From Ktedonobacter racemifer DSM 44963 (GTDB lineage Bacteria; Chloroflexota; Ktedonobacteria; Ktedonobacterales; Ktedonobacteraceae), in contig NZ_ADVG01000004.1 of assembly GCF_000178855.1 (NCBI RefSeq), forward strand, positions 2,232,001 to 2,296,000: a stretch of DNA of 64,000 nucleotides. The letters are read 5' to 3'. The notes under the pieces are model-generated. The model saw nothing but the letters and a program-made list of their open reading frames with translations, did not search any database and had not been told where the DNA came from. The position numbers and the translations under genes are program-made. Each line of letters starts with the position of its first letter. Within the stretch, counting starts at the first letter, position 1. Below are positions 17,577-27,217 of the stretch, in pieces.

Positions 17577-18557
17577 TTAGTTAGTAATAAAGGCGATGCC
17601 GGGATAGCCAGGATAGGAGAAGTCCCAGTAGGAGAGCACGCCAAAGCCGCCTCCACCCATATACCAGTTATAGTTGCTGGTATGGACCGTTCCATTGGAG
17701 TTAATCGATTCAACGATCGCCACGTGTCCGTAGCCGCCCGCGCCCTGCACACCTGGTTGGAGCACAACGATTGCGCCCACTGTTGGTTGCGCGGAGACTT
17801 TCCAGCCGTAGCTCTGGGCCTGTCCCAGCCATTCCCAGGCATTGCCAAGCCAGGGCACCCATATGCCATGCAGCTGGTGGAAGCGATAGGCCGCCCAGTA
17901 GGTACACTGTCCCTGGAAGAAACGATTGCCCGAGCCGCCGAGGGCGGGTCCAGAGTTGACACCGGCATAAGCCTGATTGCCGGCATCAAAGCCATCCTGC
18001 GTCACCGCGGTTGCGGTCGCGGCCTGCTGCGCTAAGAGAGTGGAATTATCATTTTTCGTATCATAGAGGCCACTACTGGAGAGAATAGTTTTGAGTCCTG
18101 TATTCCCATTTGCGAAGCCCAGGGGAATGGTCGCGAGCAATGTGCCGGCCAGGATGACGAGCAGGAGCGAGGCCACCGCGATCTGAATGACCATCCGGCG
18201 TCCCTGGGGTGGACGGGGAACCCCACCCTTAATCCCAGCCGGCTTGATGACCACAGGCTCGCGCTGGACCGTCATCTTGTTGTCACTGGCGTTAGTCTCT
18301 CTGTATGCTGGCACCAGTTGACGGGTGGCTTTGGGCTGCTCAGGCGCAGAAAATAATGGGTTTACCCCTGGGTCAGTGACGGGATTGAAGCGTTGAGGAT
18401 TGGTCCCGGCACCTGCTACATTTGGGAGCATTTCATGCTCAGAAATAGGATTATGAGAGAAGCTGGCGGATTCTGAAGGGAATTGGCCCATACTCTTTGG
18501 GAGAGGCGTGTGGCCCTGGCCTCCCGGCTTGTCTGGGTTGAGATCCATCATCGGCAT
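17577..18557 (-). CDS. Membrane-anchored CHAP-domain protein
   Basis: The 326-residue protein has a long polar N-terminal part (about 1-125), one membrane helix (about 127-150, QIAVASLLLVILAGTLLATIP) and a C-terminal CHAP amidase/peptidase domain. The domain has the catalytic Cys in FFQGQCTYWAAYRFH and the His in GGYGHVAIVESI. CHAP enzymes cut peptide links in peptidoglycan or glutathionyl compounds. Topology suggests the enzyme domain is outside the cell, with a cytoplasmic disordered tail, so a role in wall remodelling is plausible. The ATG at 18557 is preceded by AAAGGA. No operon partner is seen. Confidence 0.85.
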   Translation of the reverse strand: MPMMDLNPDKPGGQGHTPLPKSMGQFPSESASFSHNPISEHEMLPNVAGAGTNPQRFNPVTDPGVNPLFSAPEQPKATRQLVPAYRETNASDNKMTVQREPVVIKPAGIKGGVPRPPQGRRMVIQIAVASLLLVILAGTLLATIPLGFANGNTGLKTILSSSGLYDTKNDNSTLLAQQAATATAVTQDGFDAGNQAYAGVNSGPALGGSGNRFFQGQCTYWAAYRFHQLHGIWVPWLGNAWEWLGQAQSYGWKVSAQPTVGAIVVLQPGVQGAGGYGHVAIVESINSNGTVHTSNYNWYMGGGGFGVLSYWDFSYPGYPGIAFITN

Positions 18558-18755
18558 GCCATAAGTCCTTTAATTTCATGAAATTTTTTGCAAATAATTT
18601 GGAGTTGGTCATTGTAGATAGGTAAGATCAGCGCACTGTATCCTTATGCCCCAATGTACTTGAGAATCCTTATATTGGTCAAGTTCTATATAGTGGAATA
18701 GGAAGATCAGGCTGTTTTAGGGGAGAATATGTACTGCACAAGGGGCATCTTCAGC

Positions 18756-18808
18756 AGGATGATGGTGTTGGTGGGGTGCCGTAGGCACCCCACCAACACC
18801 ATCATCCT
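18756..18808. terminator. Perfect 25-bp inverted repeat
   Basis: Two identical 25-base arms flank a 3-base loop (GTA) and overlap the stop codon of the nucleoside hydrolase. There is no T-tract beside the stem, unlike an ordinary terminator. It belongs to the family of long perfect palindromes in this window. Confidence 0.6.
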
Positions 18809-19691
18809 ATTGAAAGACGTGGAAGTAGTGTTCGAGGAAGCGTTCGGCATTGACAGAGAGGGCGACCTCGTGGCGTGCGCGAACGCCACCGGGTTGCCAG
18901 TAGGTCTGCCCGGTTTTAGCCTCATCCTTGATCTCGACCGAGACAGTGCCAGGTGAGAAGGTGCAGAGCGCGCTCTCAAAAATGGTCGCTGCCGCCAGGG
19001 GATCATGGAAGGTCACCATGTCGGCGCGCTCGAACCAGACCTCCGCGAAATCCAGGACCGGGCGTAGCAGGGGATGCGTGCAGTGCTGGCGGAACTCCGA
19101 GGCCGCCATACGGACCTGCATCGTCACATCCAGGCCAATAGAGCGGTGGATGGGCACAGCTGCGCGATAGACGATTTCAGCCGCGTAGGGATCATTGAGG
19201 GCGTTCCATTCGCGTCCAGAAGGAGCGAACTGTCCGCACATCAGCACCAGGCCCTTGAGGAGTTGAGGGATATCGGGATAGGTCGCAAAGAGCAGAGCGA
19301 TATTGGTCATTGGGCCAATGCCGAGCAGAACAACCTCGCCTGGATGAGAGCGGATGGTTTGCTCCATAAAGGTGATCGCCTCACCCTGGGGGAAGTCGTG
19401 CGCATGTGCCCAGCGGTCGAGCGCGGCTGCCTGCGGGGACAGCGGTTGTTGAATGGGGGTGAGGAGGGGCTGTTCCACGCCAGGATAGATGGGAATATCC
19501 TGGCCTGCAATGGTGCAGAGGGCGCTTGCCATCTTCGCGCGCTTCTTTGCCTCACCAGTCACGGTAGTGATGCCCAGGAGATCGCACCTGGGCTGAGCCA
19601 GTAGATAGGCCAGGCAGACAGCATCATCAATGTCGCTGCCAATATCGGTATCAAGCAGGATTTTTATGCTCGTAGAAGGCTGTGAAGTCAT
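18807..19691 (-). CDS. Inosine/uridine-preferring nucleoside hydrolase
   Basis: The 294-residue protein starts with the calcium-binding signature ILLDTDIGSDIDDAVCLAYLL, the hallmark of nucleoside hydrolases. Further family segments are LLGITTVTG, VLLGIGPMTNIALL and FHDPLAAATIF near the end. These enzymes cleave the N-glycosidic bond of ribonucleosides to base and ribose. I chose the ATG at 19691, with GAGGAGG upstream, instead of the longer frame to 19748. It follows the aldo/keto reductase on the same strand but is separated from it by a structured 200-base gap. Confidence 0.92.
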   Translation of the reverse strand: MTSQPSTSIKILLDTDIGSDIDDAVCLAYLLAQPRCDLLGITTVTGEAKKRAKMASALCTIAGQDIPIYPGVEQPLLTPIQQPLSPQAAALDRWAHAHDFPQGEAITFMEQTIRSHPGEVVLLGIGPMTNIALLFATYPDIPQLLKGLVLMCGQFAPSGREWNALNDPYAAEIVYRAAVPIHRSIGLDVTMQVRMAASEFRQHCTHPLLRPVLDFAEVWFERADMVTFHDPLAAATIFESALCTFSPGTVSVEIKDEAKTGQTYWQPGGVRARHEVALSVNAERFLEHYFHVFQ

Positions 19692-19832
19692 TGCGGCGCG
19701 AAGGCCTCCTCGCTGTGAATAGTATGTGCCCTGGTATAGAGAGGACACAAGCTATTGTAAGCCATGCTCAGCCTTTTGCCAAGTGAGTACTCTGCAATCC
19801 TTCTTTGCATTGATGGTTAGATAAACAGAGAA

Positions 19833-19899
19833 GGTTCTACCACGTCCTTTCTAGCTGCTACTTGGCAGCCAGGCGCTGAATGGCGGATGTGGTAGAACC
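19833..19899 (-). terminator. Structured hairpin between aldo/keto reductase and nucleoside hydrolase
   Basis: GGTTCTACCAC pairs with GTGGTAGAACC over a 45-base loop that holds a second small stem (GCTGC/GCAGC). No T-tract follows. It may end or stabilise the reductase transcript. Confidence 0.4.
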
Positions 19900-19909
19900 A
19901 GGTTCATCT

Positions 19910-20815
19910 CTATCCTGCCTGATTTTGCACTTGATTTTGCACCTGGTTTTGCCACTCACGCTTCCCTTGCTCGTCGAGTGCCTTGAACTCGTCGTCACTA
20001 AGAGTGACACTCGTCGCGGCCACGTTCTCCTCCAGGTGCTTCACCTGGCTGGTACCGGGAATAGGCAACGTCACAGGGCTGCGCTTGAGGATCCATGCGA
20101 GCGCGATTCCACTGGGTGTGGTATTGTGTTTGTGAGCGATCTCGTCAAGCTGTGAGCCAGCCTGTGCCAGGTTGCCCGATGCCAGGGGGAACCAGGGGAT
20201 AAAGCCGATATTGTTGCGTGTGCAGTAATCAAGGACCTCTTCGCTCTGACGGTTTACCAGGTTATATAGGTTCTGTACGGTGACGACCTGGAAGAACTTC
20301 TGAGCCGCCTGAATCTCCTCCGTATTGACCTCACTAAGACCTGCATGCCGGATCAGACCTTCTTGCTGCATCTGTTTGATCACATCGAATTGCTCATCGC
20401 GTGGGACCTTGGGATCGATCCGGTGGAGTTGCCATAGATCGATGCGCTCGATACCCAGGCGTCTCATACTCATCAGCACACACTGGCGCAGATATTCGGG
20501 ACGCCCAAGCGGGGGCCAGATATCCGGTCCATGCCGGGTTAGGCCGCCTTTGGTCGCGATCACGAGACCTTTATAAGGATAGAGCGCCTCATGAATCAGG
20601 TTCTCGCTGACCTCGGGGCCATAGCTATCTGCCGTATCGATAAAGTTTATGCCCAGCTCAGGAATCCGTTTCAGTGTGCGCAGGGCCTCCTCACGATCAG
20701 CGGGTTCGCCCCAGATGCCTTCCCCTGTGATACGCATGGCGCCAAATCCCAGGCGGTTGACGGTAAGGTCCCCCCCAATTGTGAACTGCCCGCTGGCTGC
20801 TGCATTACTACTCAT
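19910..20815 (-). CDS. Aldo/keto reductase
   Basis: The 301-residue protein has the AKR barrel signature: LGFGAMRITGEGIWG, NFIDTADSYGPEVSENLIHEAL (catalytic Asp and Tyr), VIATKGGL (Lys) and IDLWQLHRIDPKVP (His). The C-terminus has VTLPIPGTSQVKHLEENVAA for NADPH binding. Its closest style is the YeaE/oxidoreductase group, which reduces aldehydes and sugars. The start at ATG 20815 is inferred from the family; the open frame continues 45 codons further back without family similarity, and the ribosome site is weak. The gene is divergent from the GH36 alpha-galactosidase. Confidence 0.9.
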   Translation of the reverse strand: MSSNAAASGQFTIGGDLTVNRLGFGAMRITGEGIWGEPADREEALRTLKRIPELGINFIDTADSYGPEVSENLIHEALYPYKGLVIATKGGLTRHGPDIWPPLGRPEYLRQCVLMSMRRLGIERIDLWQLHRIDPKVPRDEQFDVIKQMQQEGLIRHAGLSEVNTEEIQAAQKFFQVVTVQNLYNLVNRQSEEVLDYCTRNNIGFIPWFPLASGNLAQAGSQLDEIAHKHNTTPSGIALAWILKRSPVTLPIPGTSQVKHLEENVAATSVTLSDDEFKALDEQGKREWQNQVQNQVQNQAG

Positions 20816-21098
20816 AGCTCGTATTCTTTCATTTTTCAAGATGGACCTGCTGTAAGCGCAGGCATGTATGATTAGCGCAATCATTCGCGATCCTATCGAT
20901 CCTAGCGACCTGCCGGTGATTACACGCTTTATAGAAACAGAATGTCTCAATAAAGAATGGGCCTTGTATTGATGGGAAGCTCGTCAAACATCATGGCGTA
21001 CCCGTATCCGTGATATACTGAGGTCCCAGGCCTTATTCCATTCGCCAACCACCGGCATCTGATTCGATAAAAAAAGCAAATGAGGAAGACGACATAGC

Positions 21099-23318
21099 AT
21101 GCTAGAGCAATCAGCCACATCATGGCACCAGAAGACACCTGGCGCTTCAGATATTTTAACGACCGGTATTCACCAGCAGCCAACGCAGCGGAGCTGGCTG
21201 CTGGTGACGGAGAATAGTACATACGCGCTGGGAGTTACAGAGGAGGAGTATGTACTCAATCTCTACTGGGGGGCGCGCCTCTCCTTCTTCTCCGATATCC
21301 CCGCAGCATCTATGCCGCCTGACAGATCATCGCAGGATGTCAGCCTGGCGCTCGCGCCTGAAGAATATCCCGCGTTTGGTGGGCTACGCTTTGGCGAACT
21401 GGCCGCGAAGATCACCTTCGCCGACCAGACACGTGATGCCGACCTCCGCTTTCATGATGCCGAGATTGGTGAGCAAGACGGTTTGCCTGCATTACGCATT
21501 CTGTTACAGGATGCGGTCTATCCTTTACAGGTCGCTCTGCTGTACCAGGTAGATGTCGCAAACGATGTCATCATTCGTTCCGCGTGCTTTACCAATCAGG
21601 GCGCAGACCCCATTGTGCTTGAGCGCCTGTTCTCCGCAGTCTGGCATCTGCCACGCCAGGTCATGCCACGTCGGCTGACTACATTAGGGGGACATTGGGC
21701 AGGCGAGAGCCGCCTCCAGCAGCAGCAGGTTGTGACTGGTACAACGCTGCTAGAGTCACGCAAAGGGGTAACGGGCTCGCATGCCTATCCCTGGTTCGCG
21801 CTGGATACTCAGGCCAATGAGCAACAGGGAGAGGTCTATTTTGGCACGCTGGCCTGGAGTGGTAACTGGGCCTTGCGCATAGCGACAACGATCACTGGGG
21901 CCACCGCTATTGGGGGTGGCATTCACGAGCATGATTTTGCCTGGACGCTGGCCGCGCAAACAAGTTTTACTACGCCCGATTTTGTGGCGGGTTTTACGCT
22001 TGATGGCATGAATGGGGTACGGCGTCGCCTGCATCGCTATGTTCGTGAGCAGGTTCTGCCGCAAAAGCAGGCTAGCCAGCCGCGTCCTGTATTGTATAAC
22101 TCCTGGGAGGCCACGACCTTCGATGTGACTGAAGAGGGGCAATGCTTGCTGGCCGAACGTGCCGCCGGTCTGGGTGTGGAGCTCTTCGTCGTCGACGATG
22201 GCTGGTTCCCAGGGCGTGTGCATGATCGAGCGGGTCTGGGCGATTGGCGTGTCGATCCGCAGAAGTTTCCCCATGGCCTGCGCCCGCTCATTGAGCGCGT
22301 GAAGACATTGGGCATGCAGTTTGGCTTGTGGGTAGAGCCGGAGATGGTGAATGCTGATAGCGACCTGTACCGCTTACACCCGGATTGGATCTATCATTTC
22401 CCGCAACGCCCGCGCAGCGAGGCGCGTAACCAATTAGTCTTGAATGTGGGCCGTCAGGATGTACAGGCATACCTGCTTACGGTGCTGGATCAATTGCTCA
22501 CCGAAAATGCGATAGATTTTATCAAATGGGACATGAATCGCCCTCTTGCGGAGCCGGGTTGGCCCGAATACAGCGCGCGAGGCGGGGACGCGCGTGAGAT
22601 CTGGGTGCGCCACACGCAGGGCATCTATGCCATTCTGGATGCACTACGGGCTCGCCATCCCGACCTGAGCATCGAGTCCTGCTCCTCGGGCGGAGGGCGC
22701 GCCGATCTGGGCGTGCTCCGGCGCACAGACCAGGTCTGGGCGAGCGATAATACGCATCCTGACGCACGCCTCTTTATTCAAGAAGGCATCTCGCATATTC
22801 TGCCTGGTCGTGTGATGGGGGCCTGGGTGACAGATATGCCGCATGACCGCATGGTAAATGAGATCCCTGTACAGTACCGCTTTCATATCGCGATGATGGG
22901 CGCGCTTGGGATCGGCGGTCACCTACTGCATTGGAGCGATGAGGACCTCGCGGAAGCTACCCGCTGGATCGCGGTCTATAAATCGATTCGCCACCTGGTA
23001 CAGGATGGCGATCAGTACTGGCTCCTTTCGCCGACGGCCAGCAAAGGCGATCTCGCAGCGGTCACGAGTGTCGCGCCCGACGGCAGTGAAGCGGTGCTCT
23101 TTGCCTTCCGGCGTAGCAACCCTTTCTGGGAGCCGCTTCCCTTCCTGCGCTTACAGGGCCTACAGCCAGCGACGCGGTATCGCGTGCGAGAACTGGGCAA
23201 TGCCTCTGCATCAGAGATCGTCCTCTCAGGGGCCGCGCTCATGAGGCGAGGACTTGAACTGCCACTCCAGCGTGGTTCATACGCGAGTTGCCTCCTCCAT
23301 ATACGCGCCGAAGCCTGA
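21099..23318 (+). CDS. GH36 alpha-galactosidase
   Basis: The 739-residue enzyme has an N-terminal beta-sandwich, then a TIM barrel with NSWEATTFDVTEEG and VDDGWFPGR. The nucleophile segment is DFIKWDMNRPL (Asp) and the acid/base segment is SCSSGGGRADLGVLRRTDQVWASDN (split here as SCSSGGGRAD and QVWASDN, Asp). These are hallmarks of bacterial GH36 alpha-galactosidases that hydrolyse melibiose, raffinose and galacto-oligosaccharides. There is no signal peptide, so it acts in the cytoplasm. The ATG at 21099 follows GAGGAAG. An AraC-type gene follows 89 bases later and may control it. Confidence 0.95.
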   Translation: MLEQSATSWHQKTPGASDILTTGIHQQPTQRSWLLVTENSTYALGVTEEEYVLNLYWGARLSFFSDIPAASMPPDRSSQDVSLALAPEEYPAFGGLRFGELAAKITFADQTRDADLRFHDAEIGEQDGLPALRILLQDAVYPLQVALLYQVDVANDVIIRSACFTNQGADPIVLERLFSAVWHLPRQVMPRRLTTLGGHWAGESRLQQQQVVTGTTLLESRKGVTGSHAYPWFALDTQANEQQGEVYFGTLAWSGNWALRIATTITGATAIGGGIHEHDFAWTLAAQTSFTTPDFVAGFTLDGMNGVRRRLHRYVREQVLPQKQASQPRPVLYNSWEATTFDVTEEGQCLLAERAAGLGVELFVVDDGWFPGRVHDRAGLGDWRVDPQKFPHGLRPLIERVKTLGMQFGLWVEPEMVNADSDLYRLHPDWIYHFPQRPRSEARNQLVLNVGRQDVQAYLLTVLDQLLTENAIDFIKWDMNRPLAEPGWPEYSARGGDAREIWVRHTQGIYAILDALRARHPDLSIESCSSGGGRADLGVLRRTDQVWASDNTHPDARLFIQEGISHILPGRVMGAWVTDMPHDRMVNEIPVQYRFHIAMMGALGIGGHLLHWSDEDLAEATRWIAVYKSIRHLVQDGDQYWLLSPTASKGDLAAVTSVAPDGSEAVLFAFRRSNPFWEPLPFLRLQGLQPATRYRVRELGNASASEIVLSGAALMRRGLELPLQRGSYASCLLHIRAEA

Positions 23319-23407
23319 TAGGGATAACAGGCGGAAGCATGGGGCGTCGGGCCATTCGGCTTAATACTGTGCGTGCTACTCTAGAGTAAAAGAAGTGAGG
23401 GACTGCC

Positions 23408-24340
23408 TTGGCTGAAAAGTTTGCGGTTTCTCGGCGCACATCTCTGCCAGCATATTCGGATGAGCCGACTCCTCCAATACTTTTTCTCTCTAGCGAGGAG
23501 ATGGGGTGGGATGGACTGGTAGCGCGTGCATATCACGAGCCAATGCAGTTTGAGGGGCTCATTGAGTCTGACCCTGACCTGCCCCATATTCCCCTGGTGC
23601 TGTTCGCTGGCGGGGCGATGTATATGGAGCGTCGGTCTGTGAACGGTCCCTGGAAGGGAGGGATCATACGTGCGGAAGATCTGATGCTGGCTCCCGATGG
23701 GAGCGTGTCCAGCGAGTTGCGCTGGAACGGCCTGACCTCCGAACCAACGCAGACTCTCCATCTCCATTTGAGTAAAGATCTGTTTGCGCGAACTGTGGAG
23801 GAGGTAGCTGACTGTGATCCCGCTCGTCTTACGCTGATCGGACGCTCAGGCTTCCAGGACCCCTTGCTGACACAGATCGGGCTTGCGCTGTGGCGAGAGC
23901 TAGAGCAGCCGACCCCTGCTGGAAAACTCTATGCCCAAACGGCGGCCCAGATGCTTGCAGTACATCTCTTGCAGCATTATACATGCGCGCCAATACATAT
24001 AAAAGAGATATCACAGGGGCTGACACGCCAGCAAGTGCAACGCGTGACAGACTTCATTCAGGCTCACCTTAGCCAGGATCTCACGCTGGAGGCCCTGGCT
24101 CAACAGGCTGGTTTTAGTTCTTATCATTTTGCCCGCTTATTCCGGCAGACCATGGGGGAGAGCCCACATCAATTTGTGCTGCGCCAGCGGGTTGAGAGAG
24201 CACAACACCTGCTCAAAAAGACGAATGAACCCCTCGCTCACATTGCCTTAGAGAGCGGATTCGCCAACCAGAGCCATTTGACCCGGACCTTCAAGCGTTA
24301 TCTCGGCCTCACTCCACGAGGCTATCGGCAGCAGGAGTAA
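23408..24340 (+). CDS. AraC-family transcriptional regulator
   Basis: The 310-residue protein ends with a double helix-turn-helix AraC domain: LTLEALAQQAGFSSYHFARLFRQ, then PLAHIALESGFANQSHLTRTFKRYLG with the typical PRGYRQQ end. The N-terminal part (about 1-190) shows no recognisable cupin signature. A TTG start at 23408 with GTGAGGG upstream is the best available. It follows the GH36 gene on the same strand and could be its activator, though the N-terminal domain resembles regulators of small phenolic effectors as well. Confidence 0.88.
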   Translation: MAEKFAVSRRTSLPAYSDEPTPPILFLSSEEMGWDGLVARAYHEPMQFEGLIESDPDLPHIPLVLFAGGAMYMERRSVNGPWKGGIIRAEDLMLAPDGSVSSELRWNGLTSEPTQTLHLHLSKDLFARTVEEVADCDPARLTLIGRSGFQDPLLTQIGLALWRELEQPTPAGKLYAQTAAQMLAVHLLQHYTCAPIHIKEISQGLTRQQVQRVTDFIQAHLSQDLTLEALAQQAGFSSYHFARLFRQTMGESPHQFVLRQRVERAQHLLKKTNEPLAHIALESGFANQSHLTRTFKRYLGLTPRGYRQQE

Positions 24341-24480
24341 ATCCGCGCATATTTGTACCAGGATGCGCAAGAATAGGCAAGATTCCCTTCTTCCTTTTGC
24401 TCTATCATAGAAGCACGAAGTTGATGACAGAGGGAGATGAACTCTCATGTCATTCATATGAAGCGAAAGGAATACGCATC

Positions 24481-24915
24481 ATGGCACTTGAACTCTACAT
24501 GCTCGGCCTGATCACCCAGGATATGGGCAAAGCACTGGAATTTTATCGGCGGCTTGGTCTGGCCATTCCCGAGGGGAGCGAGAAACAGACTCATGTCGGA
24601 GTTAAGATGGGGAGCGGGCTGACCTTCTTCCTGGACTCCAATCCTTCTCGTTGGGACCCAGGGTTTGTCAGCAAGAATGAGCCAGGACACCTGGAAGCAG
24701 CCGATAGCTACCGCTCCGTTCTCGAATTCTACCTGGAGACACAGGAAGCGGTGGATACAAAGTACGCCGAACTTACCGGATTTGGCTACCAGGGCCTCCG
24801 TACACCCTACAAGACCTCCTTCGGGATGCACTTTGCGCTGATCGCCGACCCCGACGGAAACACCATCCTACTCTCCGGCGACCTGGCAGCAAGCGGGACC
24901 TCGAAAGACGCTTGA
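24481..24915 (+). CDS. VOC (glyoxalase/bleomycin resistance) family protein
   Basis: The 144-residue protein has the two beta-alpha-beta-beta-beta modules of the vicinal oxygen chelate fold: LGLITQDMGKALEFYRRLGL at the start and FGMHFALIADPDGNTILLSG at the end, with the DPDGN motif of the family. Members bind metal or drugs and act as lyases, dioxygenases or binding proteins. The frame extends upstream to 24397, but AAAGGA before the ATG at 24481 and the fold start support the shorter form. Confidence 0.85.
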   Translation: MALELYMLGLITQDMGKALEFYRRLGLAIPEGSEKQTHVGVKMGSGLTFFLDSNPSRWDPGFVSKNEPGHLEAADSYRSVLEFYLETQEAVDTKYAELTGFGYQGLRTPYKTSFGMHFALIADPDGNTILLSGDLAASGTSKDA

Positions 24916-24918
24916 GGA

Positions 24919-25017
24919 TCATCTCAGCGGAATGGGCCAGCAGTTCTTCGCTTCCTTGGCGGCCAGTTCAGCAACGCGGGCCTCTTCGCCGAAGCCAGTG
25001 AACATGGAGATGTCCAT
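24919..25017 (-). other. Small reading frame, possibly a gene remnant
   Basis: A 32-codon frame starts MDISMFTGFGEEARVAELAA and ends NCWPIPLR. The composition is protein-like, but there is no clear ribosome site. It may be the 3' remnant of a lost gene. Confidence 0.25.
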
Positions 25018-25093
25018 TGGTGAGGTAGAGTTAAGGGGCCATAGTATCATGGCGTAAAGGAGATGAATACCAGAATAGTCTGGTAAGCAGAGG

Positions 25094-25137
25094 TAACAGG
25101 AGAGAACTATCTTGAGTGAGATAGTTCTCTCCTGTTA
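25094..25137. terminator. Perfect 19-bp inverted repeat
   Basis: Arms of 19 bases around a 6-base loop match exactly. The structure lies about 40 bases after the end of the small gene at 25176 (minus strand) and after the VOC gene on the plus strand, so it fits a shared transcript end. Confidence 0.6.
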
Positions 25138-25175
25138 TGACTATTAACTATGCTGCAATTGCGTAGGAGTGAGTG

Positions 25176-25523
25176 CTAGTGCTGTTGATCCAGGCGACGC
25201 TGGATGGCGGAGCGCCTGCGATTGGCGAAGTAGCCGATATCAGCACAGCGCCGTTCAATGTCATGAATGGAAGAGCTGGGGGAGAGCGCAAGCACCCACT
25301 TGTGTTCCTGTATCTCAAGAATCTCCAGTTGATTTTGTAGTTCAGCGCGGGGAATAACCTGTGTGCCAGCGAAGGAGCCATCCACCTCAACCATTGCTAC
25401 GATAATCTGATTTCCCTCTGTCTCGCTACAGACATTGGCAATGGTTGCCGCATGTTGGCGAAGGACTTCGGTTGCCTGAACAGTTCTCTGCGCTCGTTCA
25501 ATAGCCTGTACAGTCCAAGTCAT
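25176..25523 (-). CDS. Hypothetical protein
   Basis: This is a 115-residue soluble protein of unknown function. It begins MTWTVQAIERAQRTVQATEV and has a central strand-rich part (IIVAMVEVDGSFAGTQVIP) and an acidic-basic tail. AGAGG lies upstream of the chosen ATG; the longer frame to 25550 adds only nine residues. No motif is recognised. Confidence 0.5.
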   Translation of the reverse strand: MTWTVQAIERAQRTVQATEVLRQHAATIANVCSETEGNQIIVAMVEVDGSFAGTQVIPRAELQNQLEILEIQEHKWVLALSPSSSIHDIERRCADIGYFANRRRSAIQRRLDQQH

Positions 25524-25559
25524 GACGTTGCCTCTCTTTCCTTTCCGCATCCAGGTAGT

Positions 25560-26026
25560 ATCTTGGAAGGTCAGCCTATCTGAATGAAGAATATCGGGAC
25601 ATTGGTCTTCTAGGGGGAGTGTGTATGGGGGGGCATATCCTCTCTAGTATAGGTGCTTATTATCAATCCACCATTTGCCACAAAACATGCGCTATGTGAT
25701 TTGTAAGCTCGCTCTGGGTAAGCTCACTCTGGATGTTTAATCATCCTACTATAGCAGTGTAGCATGAAATGGCACAGGATTCAAACAACATCCCCATCAA
25801 CCCGCTTTGCAAGCCATGCGAGAGGAAATAAAAGCGAGTTTGACGGCAGTGTTGACAGCACTCCGCTAGAAAAACACGTGATTTTTGCGGTTTTTGGGCA
25901 ATTTGTTATGCTTGTTGTTTCTGCTCCGATAAATGTAGTAAAACATATGCAAGCACAGTTTTACCGCATCGTTCGTTGTTGCTGCTTCATTCCCAATAGC
26001 CTCAAGACCCATGAGCCTTTTTGGTC
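25560..26026. other. Gene-free stretch, perhaps decayed mobile DNA
   Basis: There is no convincing gene. Two short frames near 25769-25870 (MAQDSNNIPINPL and MREEIKASLTAVLTALR) look like one peptide split by a frameshift, but I do not recognise it. A small inverted repeat near 26004-26029 (AAGACC/GGTCTT) lies beside the 3' end of the following tnpB and may be part of its right end. Confidence 0.35.
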
Positions 26027-27217
26027 TTACGTCAAGTCCACAGCCAAGTTTCCGTCCTCGTCCGAGCCAGTACCGCTGACGACTTGATCAATCAGCCCGA
26101 TCAAGCGAAGGGCTTCGCCCAAAATATTCAAGGCCGCATTGTGATCTCTCTCCTGGGAGAATTGATAATAGGCGCAGTGCGCGTTTTGGCAGAGAAACAC
26201 CCGATCAGAAAGCTGCATGTCTTCCCACTTCCACCCGCAACCGTGGCACGTTTTGCTGGAAGCAAAGAAGCGATCTACCTTGATCACTTGCCCACCACGC
26301 TGCTCCACTTTCGTGGTGAGCAAGGACAAGAGCTTGCCTAAAGCCGCATCCGAGAACGAACGGGCAAGCGTGCGATTCTTGAGCAATCCTTTGAGATTGA
26401 GATCTTCAATGCCAATGATTCCATAGCAATTTGCTAGCCCGGTCGTGAGCTTGTGGAGGACATCATCTCTTAAAGAGATGATGCGATAATGCAGTCGTGC
26501 CACCTGCCTGCGTGCTTTCTCACGGTTTTTTGATCCTGGTTTGCGACGATGCAACCGTTTGTTCGCCTGGCGCAGTTTCTTAAGCGCCGTTTTGAGGAAG
26601 GCTTGGTTCTCAACTTCCTCTCCTGTACTCAAGGTTGCCAGCCGATTGAGCCCCACATCGATGCCGATAGCCGCCGGCCTCTTCACAGAGAGAGGGTCAG
26701 GCATTTCGACCTGAATGGAAACAAACCACCAATCTGCCGTTTTGGTGATACGTGCGCCTGTGATCTTCCCAACAAAGTGTACCTTTTCTGCCATATTCAC
26801 CCATCCGAGCTTGGGGACCCAGATCCGATGATCACCCAGCTCAAATTGATCGTTGGCAAGATAGAAGCTTGGCCTGCTGCGCTTTTTGCTCTTGAAGCGT
26901 GGACGGTGAGCACGTCCCTCAAAAAACGCGGCGAATGCCCTGCCCAACTCTAGAAAGGGCTGATCAGAGGCATTCTTGGTCACTTCCCAGGTCCAGGGGA
27001 ATTGCTCGCGTCTGATCTCGTTGAATTGCTTCTTGAGCTTGTAAACAGTGGGTTTTTCTCCGGCCTCATATTGCTGGTTCCACTCAGCCAGCGCCCAGTT
27101 CCACACAAAGCGAGCAGTGCCAGCGGCTTTGGCAAAGTACACTGCCTGTTTAGCTGTGGGATGCAGTCTGATCTTATGGGCGCGAATCATACGGTTCTGC
27201 TCTTTCTTTTGCCTCAT
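26027..27217 (-). CDS. tnpB: TnpB-type RNA-guided nuclease (IS200/IS605 family)
   Basis: The 396-residue protein has the TnpB start (HKIRLHPTAKQAVYFAKAAG), RuvC motif I GIDVGLNRLATL (Asp), motif II YGIIGIEDLNLKGL (Glu) and motif III ERDHNAALNILG (Asp). The zinc ribbon has CHGCG as the first pair but CQNAHC as the second, a CX4C in place of the usual CXXC. The transposase TnpA is absent, so this is an IS1341-like element with tnpB only. The start overlaps the stop of the upstream gene as ATGA, possibly because that gene was truncated by the insertion. It appears intact and may be active. Confidence 0.9.
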   Translation of the reverse strand: MRQKKEQNRMIRAHKIRLHPTAKQAVYFAKAAGTARFVWNWALAEWNQQYEAGEKPTVYKLKKQFNEIRREQFPWTWEVTKNASDQPFLELGRAFAAFFEGRAHRPRFKSKKRSRPSFYLANDQFELGDHRIWVPKLGWVNMAEKVHFVGKITGARITKTADWWFVSIQVEMPDPLSVKRPAAIGIDVGLNRLATLSTGEEVENQAFLKTALKKLRQANKRLHRRKPGSKNREKARRQVARLHYRIISLRDDVLHKLTTGLANCYGIIGIEDLNLKGLLKNRTLARSFSDAALGKLLSLLTTKVEQRGGQVIKVDRFFASSKTCHGCGWKWEDMQLSDRVFLCQNAHCAYYQFSQERDHNAALNILGEALRLIGLIDQVVSGTGSDEDGNLAVDLT